A DNA stretch of 64,000 bases from Pantoea deleyi (GCF_022647325.1 NZ_CP071405.1:3922423-3986422); one strand, 5' to 3'. Counted from the stretch's first letter, positions 19,058 through 27,803 are shown. The notes: generated by a model from the letters alone, not told the origin. Translations and numbers: made by a program.

Positions 19058-19085
19058 GCTCCATTGTGATGTGATGTTGTGTGTA
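19058..19085 (-). promoter_or_regulatory. dppA ribosome site and likely GcvB sRNA target
   Basis: On the minus strand the dppA leader reads ACACACAACATCACATCACAA followed by TGGAGC. The CA-rich run overlapping the Shine-Dalgarno is the kind of target bound by the GU-rich R1 region of GcvB, which represses dppA in E. coli. This is inferred from the sequence match; gcvB is not in the window. Confidence 0.55.
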
Positions 19086-19817
19086 TTGCCCGACCTCTGA
19101 TTTTTTTATGCGGTTCAGGCGGACCACCGAACGGGTGGTGTAAACGCACGATACTGTTTGTTTTTCTTCTGCGGATAGGGCATTCAGAAAATTCCGTAAC
19201 TGCACGTTTATTGACGCATCAATTTGTCAACAGTTGCAAAGAACGTCAATACAACGGTTACTTATTTACACAGAGTGTGAGGAATAGCATGCAACGGTAA
19301 TAAAAACCGTTTTGCTCTGAAAGCCATACAATGCACAGTGCGGAAGGCCAGATTTCCGTGCATTGTGCTGGACGGCTGCTCTGTCGCTAGTGATTCTCAC
19401 CGCTAAAAAACTTAAAACTTTTACCGGCAAATGTTGAATAACTGAACGATTCACCGTGCGTTATGACGTTCATCCAGCGGAATATGCTGGTAAAGAAGCA
19501 TAAGAAATCAGCATGTTGTTGCTTTCGGTCATAAGAAGAACGTGTCGCGAATTATGCTGGCATCTCCGATGTGGCAAGGGCTGTCAGCGCGAAAGCGGCA
19601 ATAACAGCGGTTAATCAGCGAAACCGATGACGAAGGGGGTTTACTGGAACTTTCTGGAAAAGGCAGACGCTTCGTGGGGTTGACATCCGCCGCCTGATAT
19701 CGCAGGAGAAACCGGAGCCGTTCATCCCGCGAGGCCCGCTGGCTCCGAAAATCTGACCAGAATGATTCTGTTCGGGCTTTTGCATTGCCAGAAATCTCCG
19801 CCGGACGCAAAACAAGG
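19086..19817. other. Gene-poor stretch upstream of dppA
   Basis: About 730 bp without a credible gene. The dppA-proximal part should contain its promoter; a TTGACA hexamer on the minus strand (19225-19230) is a candidate -35. A 9-bp inverted repeat (ACAATGCAC at 19328-19336, GTGCATTGT at 19358-19366) is visible. Small ORFs here have no recognisable product or ribosome site. Confidence 0.4.
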
Positions 19818-19998
19818 GGGGCGTTCATGGCGGTGAGATCGGAAGTGCGCCGGAAACAGGGTCAGATCGGAAAGGCGCTTAAACCTTCCCTGGACGCTCG
19901 GCCCACGCCCTTCCTGACGTGGGACGCTTTTCTCTTCTGCCCCTGTTCCCTGCGCCTTGAGATTATGCGTGGCGGTAAGAGGCGGCCGGATTCTCATC
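19818..19998. repeat. Duplicated ~180-bp element, copy 1
   Basis: Nearly identical to the segment at 20058-20238, 240 bp away in the same orientation. It begins GGGGCGTTCATGGCGGT and ends GGCGGCCGGATTC. It contains nested complementarity: an outer pair (AACAGGG/CCCTGTT) enclosing an inner hairpin (CCCACGCC with a near-complement). ORFs on both strands persist in each copy but show no ribosome site. It may be a non-coding RNA or a dispersed intergenic repeat. Confidence 0.75.
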
Positions 19999-20057
19999 AG
20001 TCAGCCGTCTGAAGTGGCTGTATCGATAACGGGTGCCTTTGTCGGACGCAACGCGGA

Positions 20058-20238
20058 GGGGCGTTCATGGCGGTCAGATCGGAAGTGCGCCGGAAACAGG
20101 GTCAGATCGGAAAGGCGCTTAAACCTTCCCTGGACGCTCGGCCCACGCCCTCCCTGGCGTGGGACGCTTTCCTCTTCTGCCCCTGTTCCCTGCGCCTTGA
20201 GATTATGCGTGGCGGTAAGAGGCGGCCGGATTCGCATC
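20058..20238. repeat. Duplicated ~180-bp element, copy 2
   Basis: Second copy of the 19818-19998 element. Here the inner hairpin is perfect (CCCACGCC-CTCCCT-GGCGTGGG). The copy ends just before the tRNA-Pro terminator. The few differences from copy 1 are single substitutions scattered along the length, so the duplication is fairly recent or kept similar by selection or conversion. Confidence 0.75.
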
Positions 20239-20253
20239 CTCTTTTCTGCAGGC

Positions 20254-20283
20254 GAAAAAAAACCTGTCTTTTCAGACAGGTTT
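20254..20283 (-). terminator. Rho-independent terminator of tRNA-Pro
   Basis: A 10-bp stem (AAACCTGTCT/AGACAGGTTT, arms 20260-20269 and 20274-20283, loop of four) is followed on the minus strand by a run of T residues. It lies 8 bp past the tRNA 3' end. Confidence 0.9.
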
Positions 20284-20291
20284 CTTAAATA

Positions 20292-20368
20292 TGGTCGGCG
20301 AGAGAGGATTCGAACCTCCGACCCACTGGTCCCAAACCAGTTGCGCTACCAAGCTGCGCTACTCGCCG
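20292..20368 (-). tRNA. tRNA-Pro(UGG)
   Basis: A 77-nt cloverleaf with encoded CCA. Acceptor CGGCGAG pairs with CTCGCCG, the D-arm is AGCTTGGT, anticodon stem ACTGG/CCAGT encloses TTTGGGA (anticodon UGG), and the T-loop is GTTCGAATC. As I recall it, the sequence equals E. coli proM. The position between dppA and eptB is where E. coli has proK (anticodon CGG), so the locus and the isoacceptor do not correspond. Confidence 0.97.
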
Positions 20369-20493
20369 ATGGGGGCGCATGTTACTGCTACCCCCGAACA
20401 GCGTCAACCGCTTTTTGAGCTTTTGCCGCCGATCGCCTGGAAAGCACGCGGTTAACGGGTTTAAGCCGCCTGCCGCAGACTTTTCATTCTCTG

Positions 20494-22185
20494 CTACAGC
20501 GACTTAGCCTCACTCTTAGCCGGTGCCTGACACCAGTTATTGGCCGGGTTGATGCCTCCATCTGGCGAGGTATATCCCAGACAACCCAGGATGGTATCAA
20601 ACAGCTCAACATGGCGATGGGTACGTCCTACGCGCTGCTGCGCCTGCAGACGCTCAAAGTTGCTGCGGTTCTGGCTGTCTTCCAGATATTTATCGGACGC
20701 CCAGACCATCATTGGCACCCGAAACTGCTCAGGGGGGGCCATCTCACGCGGCGTGCCGTGCAGATGCATATTCTCGCTGATCGACTCACCGTGATCGGCC
20801 GCATAGAAGACGATCGCCTTCTTATCGCGCAGCTGATCCAGCACGCTGTCCAGCATGCTGTCGACATACAGCACCGAGTTATCATAAGCATTGATCAACT
20901 GCGCTTTACTGCAGGTCTCATCCACGCCCATACATTCCGGCTGATATTTCGCGAAACTGCGCGGATAACGCTGCGAATAGAGATAGTGCGACCCTTTGGT
21001 GTGCAGCACCACCAGATGCTTGCCTTTCGGGAAACGATCCAGTGACGCTTTCATCTCCGGCACCAGCAGCATGTCATCGACCGCTTTACCCTGATTGCGC
21101 TTCTCTGAACCAATCTGCTCACGGAAAGCGAAGTTATTGGCATTCACGTTATCGTAAAACCAGACCTCGCTCTGCATCGCAAACAGTTCTGAGGTAAAGC
21201 CCAGCTCTTTCATCACCGCAAACACGTTCTGCTCTTTCAGCGTACGTCCCGGATTATCCATGGTGCCGCCTTCGCGCACGAACATGCAGCGCAGCGAGAG
21301 TTTGGTCGCGGTATCACAGGACTCACCCCGGAAGGCCACCAGGTTCTTCTCTTTGGACAGCTTCGGCGTGGTATCACGCTCATAGCCCAGCATGCCCATG
21401 TGATCCCAGCGCGTGGTTTCGCCAATCACAAACACCACATAGGTATCGTCCAGCCCGGCAGGCGCAACATAGGTAAACTTCTTCGCCGGGTCGAGCAGCT
21501 CCTCGCTTTTGAGAGACTCATCCACGCGGGTCCACGCAAACAGCCCGACCGCCGCCAGCCAGTTAGACGGCAGATAGGAGTGCGCCACCACCCCGCCGTA
21601 GCTCGGCAGATCGACATTGGTGATCTCTTCATTGTGCTTCTGCAGCTTGTCGAAAAACCGGATCGGCAGCCAGACCAGCGCGACACAGAGCAGCATGATC
21701 AGGGTTGGTTTCAGGCGCTGCCCCGGCGTCCGCAGCTGTTCATTCAGCGTCATGCTCAGCCGGTTACGCCAGATCATCAGCAGCGGTAACGCACTGACCA
21801 GCACCATCCACAGGATGAAATGATAGCCCACGACCTCTTTAGAGAGATCGGTGTCGGTCGTCATCACCGACGCCACGATGCCGTAACCAATCACGACGTT
21901 AAAAAACGCCATGTAATAGGCCGCGGCGACAGAAATCAGCACGATCAACGTGGCCAGCACGCGATAAAACCACTTTCCTCCCAGCGACAGCAGGCGCATC
22001 AGGAAGAACGTCAGCAGCACAATGGCGACCACCTCGGTGACGGCAGTCAGCCAGTTCGTTATCGTAGAATGGCTGAGAAAACCATCAAAACGGCGATAGA
22101 AAATCGGTAAATTCAGTAAGATACCGAGGTAGAGCGCCAGCAAGAGCGATAACTTTTGCTGAGACAGGGTTTTAATATAATTCAT
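20494..22185 (-). CDS. eptB: EptB, Kdo phosphoethanolamine transferase for LPS
   Basis: Inner-membrane enzyme that adds phosphoethanolamine to the outer Kdo of LPS. Five N-terminal transmembrane helices precede the periplasmic sulfatase-fold domain. Key parts are FVIGETTRWDHMG, CDTATKLSLRCMF (nucleophile region) and FYAADHGES (metal ligands). I chose the ATG at 22185 (MNYIKTLSQQK, 563 aa), which matches the E. coli N-terminus; the longer frame has no such match. In E. coli, Mg and MgrR control this gene; nothing of that is visible here. Confidence 0.95.
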   Translation of the reverse strand: MNYIKTLSQQKLSLLLALYLGILLNLPIFYRRFDGFLSHSTITNWLTAVTEVVAIVLLTFFLMRLLSLGGKWFYRVLATLIVLISVAAAYYMAFFNVVIGYGIVASVMTTDTDLSKEVVGYHFILWMVLVSALPLLMIWRNRLSMTLNEQLRTPGQRLKPTLIMLLCVALVWLPIRFFDKLQKHNEEITNVDLPSYGGVVAHSYLPSNWLAAVGLFAWTRVDESLKSEELLDPAKKFTYVAPAGLDDTYVVFVIGETTRWDHMGMLGYERDTTPKLSKEKNLVAFRGESCDTATKLSLRCMFVREGGTMDNPGRTLKEQNVFAVMKELGFTSELFAMQSEVWFYDNVNANNFAFREQIGSEKRNQGKAVDDMLLVPEMKASLDRFPKGKHLVVLHTKGSHYLYSQRYPRSFAKYQPECMGVDETCSKAQLINAYDNSVLYVDSMLDSVLDQLRDKKAIVFYAADHGESISENMHLHGTPREMAPPEQFRVPMMVWASDKYLEDSQNRSNFERLQAQQRVGRTHRHVELFDTILGCLGYTSPDGGINPANNWCQAPAKSEAKSL

Positions 22186-22442
22186 GAAAAAAGGTGTTTC
22201 TCCGGAGTGAAGCGCTTGACCAAATCTTTTTATGTGACTACCGAAACGCGACAGAGTTCGCCGAATAAGCGGACCGGACAAAGATGAAGGAAAATTCTGA
22301 ACGGGCTAACAGGCTGTAACGCGAGGTGGCTCAGTAAAGCATGGCCGCCTTCATCAGGCCAGAAAATAATCACTGATAACCCGATTAGTGCTTTTTTTTG
22401 ATACACGAGAGGGCGGGCGAGGAGATGGCCGCAGCGCGCAGC

Positions 22443-22474
22443 AGAAAAGAAGCGGGCCTGTATATCAGGCCCGC
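22443..22474 (-). terminator. Terminator of ohr
   Basis: A perfect 9-bp stem (GCGGGCCTG/CAGGCCCGC, arms 22452-22460 and 22466-22474) ends 7 bp past the ohr stop. It is followed on the minus strand by a T-rich stretch (TTCTTTTC). Confidence 0.8.
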
Positions 22475-22481
22475 AGCACAC

Positions 22482-22910
22482 TTAGCAGATGATATTCAGC
22501 GTGACGTCAATGTTGTTGCGGGTCGCGTTTGAGTAAGGGCAGACAATGTGTGCCGCATCCACCAGCTTCTGCGCTTCAGCTTCATCCATGCCAGGCAGAT
22601 GAATATTCAGGGTCGCTTCAATACCAAAACCGTTGGGAATAGGACCGATCCCGACTTCACCTTCGATCCACGCATCTTTCGGCATGGTGATTTTGTCGCG
22701 GCCGGCAACAAACTTCATCGCGCCGATGAAGCAGGCAGAGTAACCCGCCGCAAACAGCTGCTCAGGGTTAGTCACTTCGCCGCCTGCACCGCCCATCTCT
22801 TTTGGCACGCCCAGTTTCACGTCCAGCACACCATCAGAAGAGGTTGCACGACCATCACGACCACCGGTTGCTTTGGCTTTGGCGCGGTAAACCACTTGTT
22901 CTAAAGACAT
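22482..22910 (-). CDS. ohr: Ohr, organic hydroperoxide reductase
   Basis: Thiol peroxidase that reduces organic hydroperoxides and protects lipids. The 142-aa protein has the two redox cysteines in the expected settings: Cys60 in GYSACF and Cys124 in [11 protein letters not shown]. The expected Arg21 and Glu50 are present. It lies directly downstream of the MarR regulator ohrR in the same direction, the common arrangement for this pair. Confidence 0.95.
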   Translation of the reverse strand: MSLEQVVYRAKAKATGGRDGRATSSDGVLDVKLGVPKEMGGAGGEVTNPEQLFAAGYSACFIGAMKFVAGRDKITMPKDAWIEGEVGIGPIPNGFGIEATLNIHLPGMDEAEAQKLVDAAHIVCPYSNATRNNIDVTLNIIC

Positions 22911-23005
22911 GACATTTCTCCGTTACGCTATTTAATCGCCCGCTACTTATTTAGCCGTAACCGGGCGGTGAGGTTCAGTGGGTGCGGCGCACCCAACCGC
23001 AATCT

Positions 23006-23470
23006 TTATCGGGACTGGTTCAGGTTGTCGCGCAACCCATCCAGTTGTAATTTCAGGGCCAGCAGGGCCTCATCTTCACAGGCCGTGGCACATTTAACGG
23101 CGTCTGGGATGGTCTCAGCCCTGGCGCGCAGCGCCCGGCCGTCCTCCGTCAGCGTCACCGCAACCTGCCGCTCATCCTGACGGGTGCGCTGCCGGTTAAT
23201 CAGACCTGCGCTCTCCAGCCGCTTCAGCAAAGGCGTTAAGGTGGCCGAGTCTAAAAAGAGCTGCTCGCCAATCTCCGAGACCGTGACATCATCTTTCTGC
23301 CACAGCACCAGCATCACCAGATATTGCGGATAGGTAATATCGAGCTGGCTCAGCAGCTGGCGATAGACTTTGCTCATCGCCAGGTTGGCAGAATAAAGCG
23401 CAAAGCAGAGCTGCTGATCGACCAACAGTGGCATCGGTTTCACTTTTTTGTCATCTTGATCACTGTTCAT
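23006..23470 (-). CDS. ohrR: OhrR, MarR-family organic peroxide sensor
   Basis: A 154-aa MarR-type repressor that releases ohr when its reactive cysteine is oxidised. That cysteine is Cys22 in [12 protein letters not shown]. The winged helix follows ([23 protein letters not shown], then RTRQDERQV). I chose the ATG at 23470 (MNSDQDDKK) because upstream sequence overlaps the divergent gene and has no family match. It also carries extra C-terminal cysteines. Confidence 0.92.
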   Translation of the reverse strand: MNSDQDDKKVKPMPLLVDQQLCFALYSANLAMSKVYRQLLSQLDITYPQYLVMLVLWQKDDVTVSEIGEQLFLDSATLTPLLKRLESAGLINRQRTRQDERQVAVTLTEDGRALRARAETIPDAVKCATACEDEALLALKLQLDGLRDNLNQSR

Positions 23471-23532
23471 ACTGATGAATATAGATAGTGCGCTAGATAA
23501 TTGCAAGCAAACTTTTGGCCAGGGGGAAAAGC
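23471..23532. promoter_or_regulatory. Divergent ohrR / HD-hydrolase promoter region with an imperfect palindrome
   Basis: Only 62 bp separate the two divergent starts. The stretch ATAGATAGTGCGCTAGATA (23479-23497 region) is a partial palindrome centred on AGTGCGCT and sits where an OhrR operator would be expected. The sequence AGGGGG (23521-23526) is the ribosome site of the HD gene. Operator assignment is inference. Confidence 0.45.
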
Positions 23533-24120
23533 ATGCAGGATTCACTGGAAGAACAGGCTCGTCGCTTTGCCACCGAGGCACATGCCGGGGCCGGTCAGCG
23601 CCGCAAATATACCGATGAGCCATACATCGTTCATCCGGCTGCGGTCGCAGAGCTGGTGCGCAGCGTCAGTCACGACGAGGCGCTCTTAGCGGCGGCCTGG
23701 CTGCACGACACGGTGGAGGATACCGCCACGACGCAACAGGATATCGAAGCGCATTTTGGTCAGCGTGTGGCCAGTCTGGTGGAGATGCTGACCGACAGCG
23801 CCCCCGCCACCGCAAAGAACCGCGCCGCCCGTAAAGTGGCGCACTTCCGCCACACCGCCAGCGCCAGTCCCGAGGCGCAGACCATCAAACTGGCGGACAT
23901 CATCGACAACACCCGCGCGATCGTCCGTTTCGATCCCGATTTTGCACGGATTTACCTGGTAGAAAAACAGATTCAGATCGCCTTACTGAAACAGGGTGAT
24001 GCGCAGCTATGGCAGCAGGCTTCGACGATTATCGAAAGCGGGCTGGCCCAGCTGCGGGAGCCGCCCTACAGCGTGCCGGAGAGCTGGTTTACCAGGCAGG
24101 CGGCGAAATACAGCGCCTGA
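23533..24120 (+). CDS. Small HD-domain alarmone hydrolase (SpoT-hydrolase/Mesh1-like)
   Basis: A 195-aa stand-alone HD phosphohydrolase of the RelA/SpoT hydrolase type. The metal and catalytic set is complete: His34 (YIVHP), His58-Asp59 (WLHDTVED), Glu62-Asp63 and Asp122 (KLADIIDN). Spacing matches animal Mesh1 as I recall it. Expected activity is (p)ppGpp 3'-pyrophosphate hydrolysis; a NADPH-phosphatase role, as described for Mesh1, is also possible. There is no synthetase domain. I chose the ATG at 23533, preceded by AGGGGG. It is divergent from ohrR. Confidence 0.8.
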   Translation: MQDSLEEQARRFATEAHAGAGQRRKYTDEPYIVHPAAVAELVRSVSHDEALLAAAWLHDTVEDTATTQQDIEAHFGQRVASLVEMLTDSAPATAKNRAARKVAHFRHTASASPEAQTIKLADIIDNTRAIVRFDPDFARIYLVEKQIQIALLKQGDAQLWQQASTIIESGLAQLREPPYSVPESWFTRQAAKYSA

Positions 24121-24125
24121 CGCCC

Positions 24126-24156
24126 ATAAAAAAACCCGCCAGCGGCGGGTTTCTTC
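24126..24156. terminator. Bidirectional terminator between the HD gene and yiaG
   Basis: An 8-bp stem (AACCCGCC/GGCGGGTT, arms 24133-24140 and 24144-24151) has an A-run before and a T-rich run after, so it can serve both convergent transcripts. Confidence 0.9.
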
Positions 24157-24167
24157 CTGCTGCCTGA

Positions 24168-24464
24168 TCACTCAAGCAACTGCCGTCCCAGATACGGGTT
24201 AGCATGTAATAATTTCATCAGTTTCTGCGCCGTCGCGGAAGGACGGGTACGGCGGGCTTCCCAGCTTTTCACGGAAGAAACGCTCACGCCCATTACCTTT
24301 GCAAACTCATCAACCTGCATGCCGGTCATTTCACGCAGACGCTGCGGTTCTGGCTGGGCGGGTTGCTGACGCTGAATGAGTAACTCGGCGGCGCGATCAT
24401 CACGTGTCAAAACAATCTGCTCAAGGCTGCTGAGCAATTCAAACATCGGGTCTTTTAATTCCAT
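24168..24464 (-). CDS. yiaG: YiaG, HTH regulator
   Basis: A 98-aa protein with a C-terminal Cro/C1-type helix-turn-helix (LREMTGMQVDEFAKVMGVSVSSVKSWEARR). The N-terminus MELKDPMFELLSSLEQIV matches E. coli YiaG. The ATG at 24464 has AAGGAG upstream. The target is unknown. HigA-like folds often accompany toxins, but no toxin gene is adjacent. Confidence 0.92.
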   Translation of the reverse strand: MELKDPMFELLSSLEQIVLTRDDRAAELLIQRQQPAQPEPQRLREMTGMQVDEFAKVMGVSVSSVKSWEARRTRPSATAQKLMKLLHANPYLGRQLLE

Positions 24465-24665
24465 AGAGAACTCCTTAAAACTCACTATGAAGCACGTGAA
24501 AGTAGAGAGGTACGAGCCTGAAGTCAGGACTCTGAAACCGGGCCTGTTCCAGGCTGGATCCCGCAAGGGTTTGTTTTTGTTATGAGAGAAACCATTACGG
24601 GACACAGCCTGCGGTGCATTTCTAAAAGTTGTCAGATCAATGCAACAAATGCCGGGAGACTAAGT

Positions 24666-24749
24666 ATGGATAGAGACCTGACGATTTGCCGCGCAATTTA
24701 TAATTATTTTTTTAACTATGGTTTGCCGGAAAAATTCCAGCGCCTCTAA
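24666..24749 (+). CDS. Candidate 27-residue small protein
   Basis: In the 730-bp gap between yiaG and the transpeptidase gene, an ATG at 24666 is preceded by GGGAG seven bases upstream and opens a 27-codon frame (MDRDLTICRAIYNYFF, ending PEKFQRL). The composition is aromatic and mixed-charge, not obviously a transmembrane helix. The supporting signal is the good ribosome site in an AT-rich gap. I do not recognise it; it may be chance. Confidence 0.3.
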   Translation: MDRDLTICRAIYNYFFNYGLPEKFQRL

Positions 24750-25193
24750 CGTGCTGAGGCAGCTGATTTTTGTGCCCTCATAGCGGGCAAAAAAATCAAT
24801 GTGTGTTTGCGAATTGTGTGGATGCCATCATGCTTTTTACCGGCATCTTCTCATTTCTGTGAGGTGCTGCACCTCTGCAGGTAGTGAGTGCAAAATATAC
24901 GCCAATGGTTTACTTCCTGAACACTTATATTCATCTTTCTAATTAAAATAAGAATAATCCTGGCATGACCTTCAGCGCTGCCGCGCGTCGGCTCACGGTG
25001 CAGAGCGGGAAAATCCGTTAATCTGAGTGCTGTTTTTTCAGCAGATTATTGAACAGCGGCCTTTAAGAAACGGCAGACGCCTCATTCCGGTGCGTTTATG
25101 CCATTCACGCCTGACGTCATGCGCGACAAAAGTGCACTCCCTGAGTGGTGCGCAGACGGCGGGCCAGACACCGGATCCCGGCAAGGAAAAGCG
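24750..25193. other. Intergenic region before the transpeptidase-like gene
   Basis: About 440 bp without a convincing gene. A short hairpin (TGCCC/GGGCA near 24775-24791) and AT-rich stretches are present. In E. coli cspA lies near yiaG; no cold-shock gene is found here. The promoter of the downstream gene must lie in this region. Confidence 0.4.
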
Positions 25194-26792
25194 ATGCGTG
25201 AAACAGATTTTAATGTCGCCTACCCCTCTCATCGCGTCTCGATGATGGGACGTAACGCGGTGGCGACGTCACAACCGCTGGCGGCACAGGCAGGCCTGCG
25301 TATGCTGCAACAGGGTGGCAACGCGGTAGATGCAGCGATCGCCACGGCTATCGCCCTCACCGTCCTGGAGCCGACCGGAAACGGCATCGGCAGTGATGCA
25401 TTTGCGATCGTCTGGGACGGCAGTGAGCTGCATGGGCTCAATGCGTCAGGTCGTGCCCCGGCCGCCTGGCATCCCGGCCGCTTCGCCGCGTTTGACACCA
25501 TGCCGGAAACCGGCTGGGAGTCAGTGACCGTACCTGGCGCGGTGTCGGCATGGGTCTCACTGGCGCAGCGCTTCGGCACCCTGCCGCTCACTACCCTGGC
25601 GCAACCGGCAATCGGGTATGCGCGCGACGGTTTTCCGGTCTCGCCGCTGATTGGTCAGCTGTGGCAGCGCGGCTACGACAAACTGCGGGATCAGCCGGGC
25701 TTCAGCGACTGTTTTGCGCCGCAGGGCCGCCCGCCGCAGGCGGGGGAACTGTTCCGCAACCCGGCGCAGGCCGCCACGCTGCAGGAGATCGCTGAAACCC
25801 AGGGCGAGAGCTTCTATCGTGGCGCGCTGGCGCAGAAGATGGCGGCCTTCGCCCATGAGCATGGCGCTGCCCTGACGCTGGAGGATTTGAAAAACCATCG
25901 TGCCGACTGGGTAACCCTGCTGTCGCATCCGTTCGCCGGTGGATCGGTACAGGAGTTGCCGCCTAACGGCCAGGGCATCGCGACCCTGATCGCGCTGGGC
26001 ATTCTGGAAGAGTGGGAGATCAACCGCTATGCACCCGATTCACCGCAGTGGCTGCATCTCTCCATTGAGGCGATGAAGCTGGCACTGGTCGATCTCGAAC
26101 GCTATGTCACTGATGAAGATCACCTGGAATTTCCGGCGGCGCTGCTGCTGAGCCGGGACTATCTTCGCCAGCGGGCCGCGTTAATCGATCCTGACAGCGC
26201 GGGCGATTTCCGCTTTGGCTCGCCGCAGCAAAGCGGCACTGTCTACGTGGCCACCGGTGACAGCCAGGGAATGATGGTCTCCTTCATTCAGTCCAACTAT
26301 ATGGGCTTTGGCTCCGGCGTGGTGGTTCCCGGCACCGGCATCAGCCTGCAGAATCGCGGCGCGGGCTTCTCATGCGATCCGACCCATCCCAACGTGGTGG
26401 CTGGTGGTAAGCGCCCGTTCCATACCATCATTCCCGCCTTTGCGCAGGATCCGCAGGGCCAGCCGCTGATGGCGTTTGGCGTGATGGGTGGCCCGATGCA
26501 GGCCCAGGGGCACGTTCAGCTGGCGCTGCGTATCATGCTGCACGGACAGAATCCCCAGGCCGCGATTGATGCACCGCGCTGGCGGGTGGTACAGGGGCGC
26601 GAGGTGGTCTTTGAATCCACCCTCGATCGCAACACCCTGAGTACCCTGCGCCGCATGGGCCACAACGTGGTGCTGGAAGATCCGCTGAGCAACTACAACT
26701 TCGGCGGCGCGCAGGTGATAGTGCGCGATCCTCAGGGGTTCTATATTGCGGCCAGTGAAAGCCGGAAAGATGGGCAGGCCGTGGTGTTTTAA
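25194..26792 (+). CDS. Gamma-glutamyltransferase-family Ntn hydrolase (YwrD-like), cytoplasmic
   Basis: A 532-aa member of the gamma-glutamyltranspeptidase family. Family marks include MMGRNAVATSQPLAAQAG, GGNAVDAAIA and GGKRPFHTIIPA. The predicted self-cleavage nucleophile is Thr349 in QQSGTVYVATGD, dividing large and small subunits. There is no signal peptide, unlike E. coli Ggt. I chose the ATG at 25194 (AAGGAAAAGCG upstream). The substrate is unknown; glutathione or gamma-glutamyl compounds are plausible. It sits between yiaG and yiaF, which are adjacent in E. coli. Confidence 0.82.
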   Translation: MRETDFNVAYPSHRVSMMGRNAVATSQPLAAQAGLRMLQQGGNAVDAAIATAIALTVLEPTGNGIGSDAFAIVWDGSELHGLNASGRAPAAWHPGRFAAFDTMPETGWESVTVPGAVSAWVSLAQRFGTLPLTTLAQPAIGYARDGFPVSPLIGQLWQRGYDKLRDQPGFSDCFAPQGRPPQAGELFRNPAQAATLQEIAETQGESFYRGALAQKMAAFAHEHGAALTLEDLKNHRADWVTLLSHPFAGGSVQELPPNGQGIATLIALGILEEWEINRYAPDSPQWLHLSIEAMKLALVDLERYVTDEDHLEFPAALLLSRDYLRQRAALIDPDSAGDFRFGSPQQSGTVYVATGDSQGMMVSFIQSNYMGFGSGVVVPGTGISLQNRGAGFSCDPTHPNVVAGGKRPFHTIIPAFAQDPQGQPLMAFGVMGGPMQAQGHVQLALRIMLHGQNPQAAIDAPRWRVVQGREVVFESTLDRNTLSTLRRMGHNVVLEDPLSNYNFGGAQVIVRDPQGFYIAASESRKDGQAVVF

Positions 26793-27004
26793 GGCCGCCG
26801 TCATGAAAACGCCGCCCGGAGAGGGGGACGCCAGCCGGCAATGCCGGGTGCACCGCCGCGCCGCCGATCCTGCTCTGCCACCGCCATTTCAGAAAGCACC
26901 TGTTTTAGCGGTGGTTTCGCATTGTGCCGTGGCGCGGGTTTGTTCTATTCTTTAGGCCATTCCTACCTGGACATCAGACAGTATCACCGACAGGAGTTGA
27001 CCCT

Positions 27005-27724
27005 ATGGCTTCAGGATTTACACGCCTTATGGCACGCGGCGGCATTATGCTCGCTGGCGCGCTGATCGTGCTGCAGCTCACCGCATGTGGTGACAAAGAG
27101 GGCGAGCAGCGTAAAGCATTTATCGACTTTCTCCAGAATACCGTGATGCGCAGCGGCGAGCATCTTCCCAGCCTCAGCGAAAACCAGAAGCAGAGCTTTG
27201 GCAACTTCGCCAGCGATTACGCCATTCTGTATGGCTTCTCACAGCAGGCGAACAAAGCGGTAGAGCAGGGAATGCGCCCGGTGGTGGATGAGCTTTCCGC
27301 GATTCGCGTTCCGCAGGATTATCTCAGCCGTCGTGATTCGCTGCGTCAGGCCAACAGCGCCCTGGTGATTGTCACCCAGCAGATTGAAAGCGCCAAAATG
27401 CAGGCAGACAGCAGCAAAGCGGCCCTGAAGCAGTCGGACGACCTGAAAAAAGTCTACGACACCGCCTATAACAAAGTGGTGACAGTGCCCGCCAATCAGC
27501 TGATCCCGCTGCTGCCTAAGCTCCAGGCGCTGAGCCAGGGTGCGGTGCAGACCGGCGACTTCCTGCAACTGCAGGGCGCCCGCGTCAGCTTCAACAATGG
27601 CGGCGTGCAGTTCCCGACGCAGGATCAGGCCACGCAGTATAACGCGCTGATGAGCACGCTTTCTGCCAACGCCCAGGCACTGCCGCAGGCCCAGGCTGCC
27701 GTTCAGGGTGGCATTCAGCAGTAA
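27005..27724 (+). CDS. yiaF: YiaF, DUF3053 lipoprotein
   Basis: A 239-aa protein with a lipoprotein signal (lipobox LTAC followed by GDKEGEQRKAF). The body matches E. coli YiaF (FIDFLQNTVMRSGE, DYAILYGFSQQ, RVPQDY). The residue after the lipobox Cys is Gly, so outer-membrane sorting is expected. Function is unknown. I chose the ATG at 27005, with AGGAG upstream. A hairpin at 27736-27758 follows the stop. Confidence 0.9.
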   Translation: MASGFTRLMARGGIMLAGALIVLQLTACGDKEGEQRKAFIDFLQNTVMRSGEHLPSLSENQKQSFGNFASDYAILYGFSQQANKAVEQGMRPVVDELSAIRVPQDYLSRRDSLRQANSALVIVTQQIESAKMQADSSKAALKQSDDLKKVYDTAYNKVVTVPANQLIPLLPKLQALSQGAVQTGDFLQLQGARVSFNNGGVQFPTQDQATQYNALMSTLSANAQALPQAQAAVQGGIQQ

Positions 27725-27735
27725 ACCCGCTTTAC

Positions 27736-27758
27736 GGGCAGAGGTCATGTCTCTGCCC
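27736..27758 (+). terminator. Hairpin after yiaF
   Basis: A perfect 8-bp stem (GGGCAGAG/CTCTGCCC) starts 12 bp past the stop codon. No clear T-run follows, so terminator efficiency is uncertain. Confidence 0.55.
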
Positions 27759-27803
27759 CTCTCCTCACGCTTTCTCTTCGCCTTTCCGACCCGCTGAATG
27801 AAG

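Noticed and set aside
20001..20237. Short frames on both strands inside the duplicated element, present in each copy
   Set aside because: Frames persist because the DNA is duplicated. There is no ribosome site and the nested hairpins point to a non-coding role. Kept as a repeat, not a gene.
22230..22481. An 83-codon minus-strand frame between eptB and ohr
   Set aside because: It overlaps the ohr terminator hairpin and shows no ribosome site or family match; treated as intergenic.
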